64,000 nucleotides of DNA from positions 27,226,501 through 27,290,500 of the forward strand of contig NC_065874.1 of the NCBI RefSeq assembly GCF_933775445.1. Direction: 5' to 3'. This document shows positions 61,214-64,000 of this stretch, in pieces. The stretch comes from Argentina anserina (taxonomy: Eukaryota > Streptophyta > Magnoliopsida > Rosales > Rosaceae). Each line of letters opens with the position of its first letter. Position 1 is the first letter of the stretch. A program made the translations under genes and the position numbers. A model generated the notes under the pieces. The model was not told the DNA's origin. It saw only the letters and a list, made by a program, of their open reading frames with translations, and did not search any database.

Positions 61214-64000
61214 GCATGGCGTCACTCATCTTGATTAAGCATGCAAATTCCTAGAACTATCACAGCCCTATACAAATACCAATAATTGAAACACGAAGCA
61301 CATAACTCAATTAAAGATTACTTTGGTGAATGAAATCGCAACCTTAGGAGAACCATGGTCGTGGCTTCCTCGAGCATTGATTTAGATGTACAAGTTCAAG
61401 GAATTAATTGAAATAAAACCTAAAAAGAAATCAGAAACATACTGCCCCTATTCATGAAGCACGACATACATACACATTCATGAGTTCATACACTCAAAAC
61501 ATAAAACCAAATAAGTCTAAAAATATATTCTTCATATATGAAACCAAAAATAACATCCAATAATTCATACAATGACATCGAAATATTCAGAAAACCAAAA
61601 GAAAAATTACAAGCCATGGATGAATCACACATTAGAAACCTTGAAGGATTCGACAAGGATGAATTCGATTTGGAGAGGAGGAAGGGTAGCACGGTTTGGT
61701 GGTGATGGATGAAACTTGTGGTTTGAATTTTCTGGATGTATTTTGGCAGAGGTTCGGCCTAGCTTTGTGAATAAGATGTGATCCATTTTCTATGGGAATG
61801 AGGTACTATTTATAGAGGACTTAGGCACGAGGGGAGTCTAGGTTGCATACGGATTGGACTTGGGCTGTTTTGAAAGTCTTTCGTCTCCTCTTGATTACCT
61901 TGCTGTGATATTCTCTCCTCCCATTTGAATGTTGATAAGGCTCTTTGAATTATACACGGTATCTTTCTACATTCAAGCCCATGAATACCTCTTTGACTTG
62001 GCTGCACTCCTCTTTATTCTCTACCTACTTTCATGCACGGTTGTATTCTTTTTTATTAATTGCTCATCGTTCCTCTTTATTCTCCTCAAAATTTGCTGCA
62101 TGCATGCAACCTATATCCTTTCACGGCTCCTTCATTGAATTGCTCACGGCTTACATGCATGGCTTCACAATTATCCTTCCTTATCTCATTTGCTGTGACT
62201 TATCTCCTTAATTATCTCTAGGGCTGCATGATTGAATTCTTCTTTCCTTAATTCTCTTTTCTATCTTCTCTCCTCTCATTCAAGCTGCACGGCTTCTTAA
62301 TTTTCTCTAAATCTTTGCCTTATCCTCATTGGTTGCATTTCCTCCTCTCTTACTGTTGTGCACGGCTTCTCTCCTTTAATTATGAATCCATTATCTTCAT
62401 ATAATTCACCCTTAATTGTAGCACGTCATCTTCTTCTCCTATCATCAAGGGTTGAACAACATCCTCATTAAGTTATGCCGTGCAATATCTTCTCCATTCT
62501 AACGGTTGCTCCTCTATTTTTTGTTAATTATCTTCTCCTTTTATTATGCACAGCAGTCTCCTTGTTTTTATCTTGAATTATCTCTTAATTTAAATCTGAA
62601 TATAAGAAAAAAAAAGAATAAATACAAGATAATGCATCGAATAAGTAAGTTACTAGAATATGAAAGTTCAATTAGGAAAGTTACGATATAAGAGTTTCAG
62701 TATAAGTATGATTTTTCCAAATGGTACGTTTTCTAGTCTAAAAAGGATTCCTAATGCAAGTATGATTCTCAATATATCGCCAATGCAACAGAAATGTCGA
62801 AAGATGAAGACTCCTAATCCAACTAGGTTTTCTAGTCCTACAAGGATTCCAACTCAAACTATGACTCTAGACTATTTCTGCGTTTTCAACTCGTTTAATC
62901 ACAAAAATGCATTCAATACTGCTGAAAACTCCTATTATGACTCAATGACTCGACAACAATAAGGACTAAGTAAAATACAAATGAGGGTAAAAACATGTTA
63001 AGAACGTCACACAAAGTGCTTTTATCAGTCGGGCCGGGTAAAATCCCATCAGGCTTGCGGTTCTCCGCAGGCTTTTCAGATCCGCGGGCTAAATGATGAA
63101 ACCGCACTACCATCCAGTACACATAAGCCTCCCAATGACCCATTCATCCCAACAAGACTCACTTGAACATAGAGCAATGCCGATTATACTTATCACTGCA
63201 AGTGCTTCAATTTCTGCTAGTTTGGTCCAAATGGGTATTAGGAAGCGAATACATACTGGGAATGTGGAAGAAGGATACGAATTGGAACAAGAGCAGCATA
63301 GACAGAACTGGGATTAGGAAAGTGAATTAATTGAAGCAACAGTGCATAGCTAGAGCTTGGAGTTGGTGAGGAGTAATTGTGAAATATTTTGAGTATGATA
63401 TACTTTCACCATACGAAATTTATTGCTAGTTAGGTTGAATGTACAAGTAACATACAGGGCCAATAATCTGTTCCCCTAAGCACATATGTACTCTTTTTTC
63501 CAAGTAAATTGATTGACATGAGACCCATGCATCTTAGTAGGACGTATAAACTCTAAAAATCATATATATTAGGATTAAATATTTGTGACATCTTATATTT
63601 TAAGTGTAAAAACAGTTTTATTTTTTTACTTTCAAATTTAATAAGTGCATCATTCAACTCTTATTTTTTTGATAATTTTATCAATTTCATTAGTTGACCG
63701 TTAAAAAATTCTGTTAAGTCATTAAATGTCTAAAATACCCCCAATTTAAATCAATTTTTTTCTTTTTGCTTTTTTTTTTCTTTCTCTTTTGGGGTATTAT
63801 TTTTGTTTTTCTTATTTGTAAAATTTAATATATCACATGTGCTATCAAATATATATATATATATAATAACATTGTAATTAACACAATTTGTTAAACATGT
63901 ATATACACACACATTATGACAGTGCTATCAACACAAAATGTCAAATTTCTCATTAGTTTTGGGCGGATCTAGCCTATTTTTGGGGTGACTCAAGCATCTC
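61214..64000. other. Terminal stretch without a supported gene
   Basis: From about 61300 to 61810 there is a TATA-like CTATTTATAGAG on the plus strand and some LTR-like character, but no confirmed ends. From 61930 to 62520 short pyrimidine-rich phrases (CTCCTTTATTATGCAC-like, CTGCACGGCTTC) recur loosely. At 63020-63320 a richer segment reads on the minus strand as a short stretch with a hydrophobic run (LAVISIIGIALCSS), too short to identify. A run of (AT)n lies near 63848-63864. Confidence 0.3.

Noticed and set aside
63093..63317. Frame at the right end as a transporter fragment
   Set aside because: A hydrophobic run on the minus strand was suggestive, but no family motif could be confirmed.

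Overview
This window is nuclear DNA of a flowering plant. The protein-coding genes carry many short GT-AG introns, and the families present are eudicot ones: a malectin-like/LRR ectodomain, TIR domains, an NPF (NRT1/PTR) transporter pair, a B3-domain protein and a DCAF8-like WD40 protein. Large stretches are LTR retrotransposons, solo LTRs, DNA-transposon remnants, microsatellites and tandem arrays. A rosid, perhaps a member of the Rosaceae, would fit the overall impression, but this is inference; no species can be fixed from the sequence alone.

The most remarkable locus is at 1383-5672 (+). Ten exons, joined at GT-AG sites with matching phases, give an uninterrupted 863-residue model. It runs: signal peptide, malectin-like ectodomain, short LRR block, one transmembrane helix, TIR domain, glutaredoxin-like domain. 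The first eight exons look like a malectin-LRR receptor kinase, but the kinase exons are replaced by a TIR exon bounded like a TNL gene and by a fused Grx-like exon. The topology (outside LRR, one membrane pass, inside TIR) resembles an animal Toll-like receptor. I regard it as the candidate undescribed system here. A truncated TIR start lies at 30170-30340 (-).

From about 5.7 to 22.5 kb the window is mostly mobile DNA. There is a possible DNA transposon with captured GC-rich sequence, a 1231-bp near-perfect tandem duplication over the 5' end of a non-coding LTR element, and a decayed Ty3/gypsy chromovirus-type element (12257-20270) nested in the distal LTR of that element. Another, 3-kb, LTR of the same broad family stands alone at 26871-29871 with a 5-bp target duplication.

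The gene-bearing part resumes at 22.9 kb. It holds a DCAF8-like WD40 gene without its usual C-terminal exon (-), a stray copy of one exon of the next gene, and then a plant-specific 1035-aa protein gene (35323-40368, +) whose fourth intron has the full signature of a minor-spliceosome AT-AC intron. After these come a short B3-domain gene (-), a two-exon gene with a possible RNA-binding end (+), an intact NPF2/NAXT-like transporter (44339-46926, -) and its broken paralogue (52465-57479, -). The two paralogues are separated by a PIF/Harbinger-like deletion derivative containing a 146-bp minisatellite. An array of about five 504-bp units occupies 58.9-61.2 kb. The last 2.8 kb has no gene I can support.

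Exon coordinates come from reading splice sites by eye and checking that the phases close. All family assignments rest on motif recognition, not on database searches.
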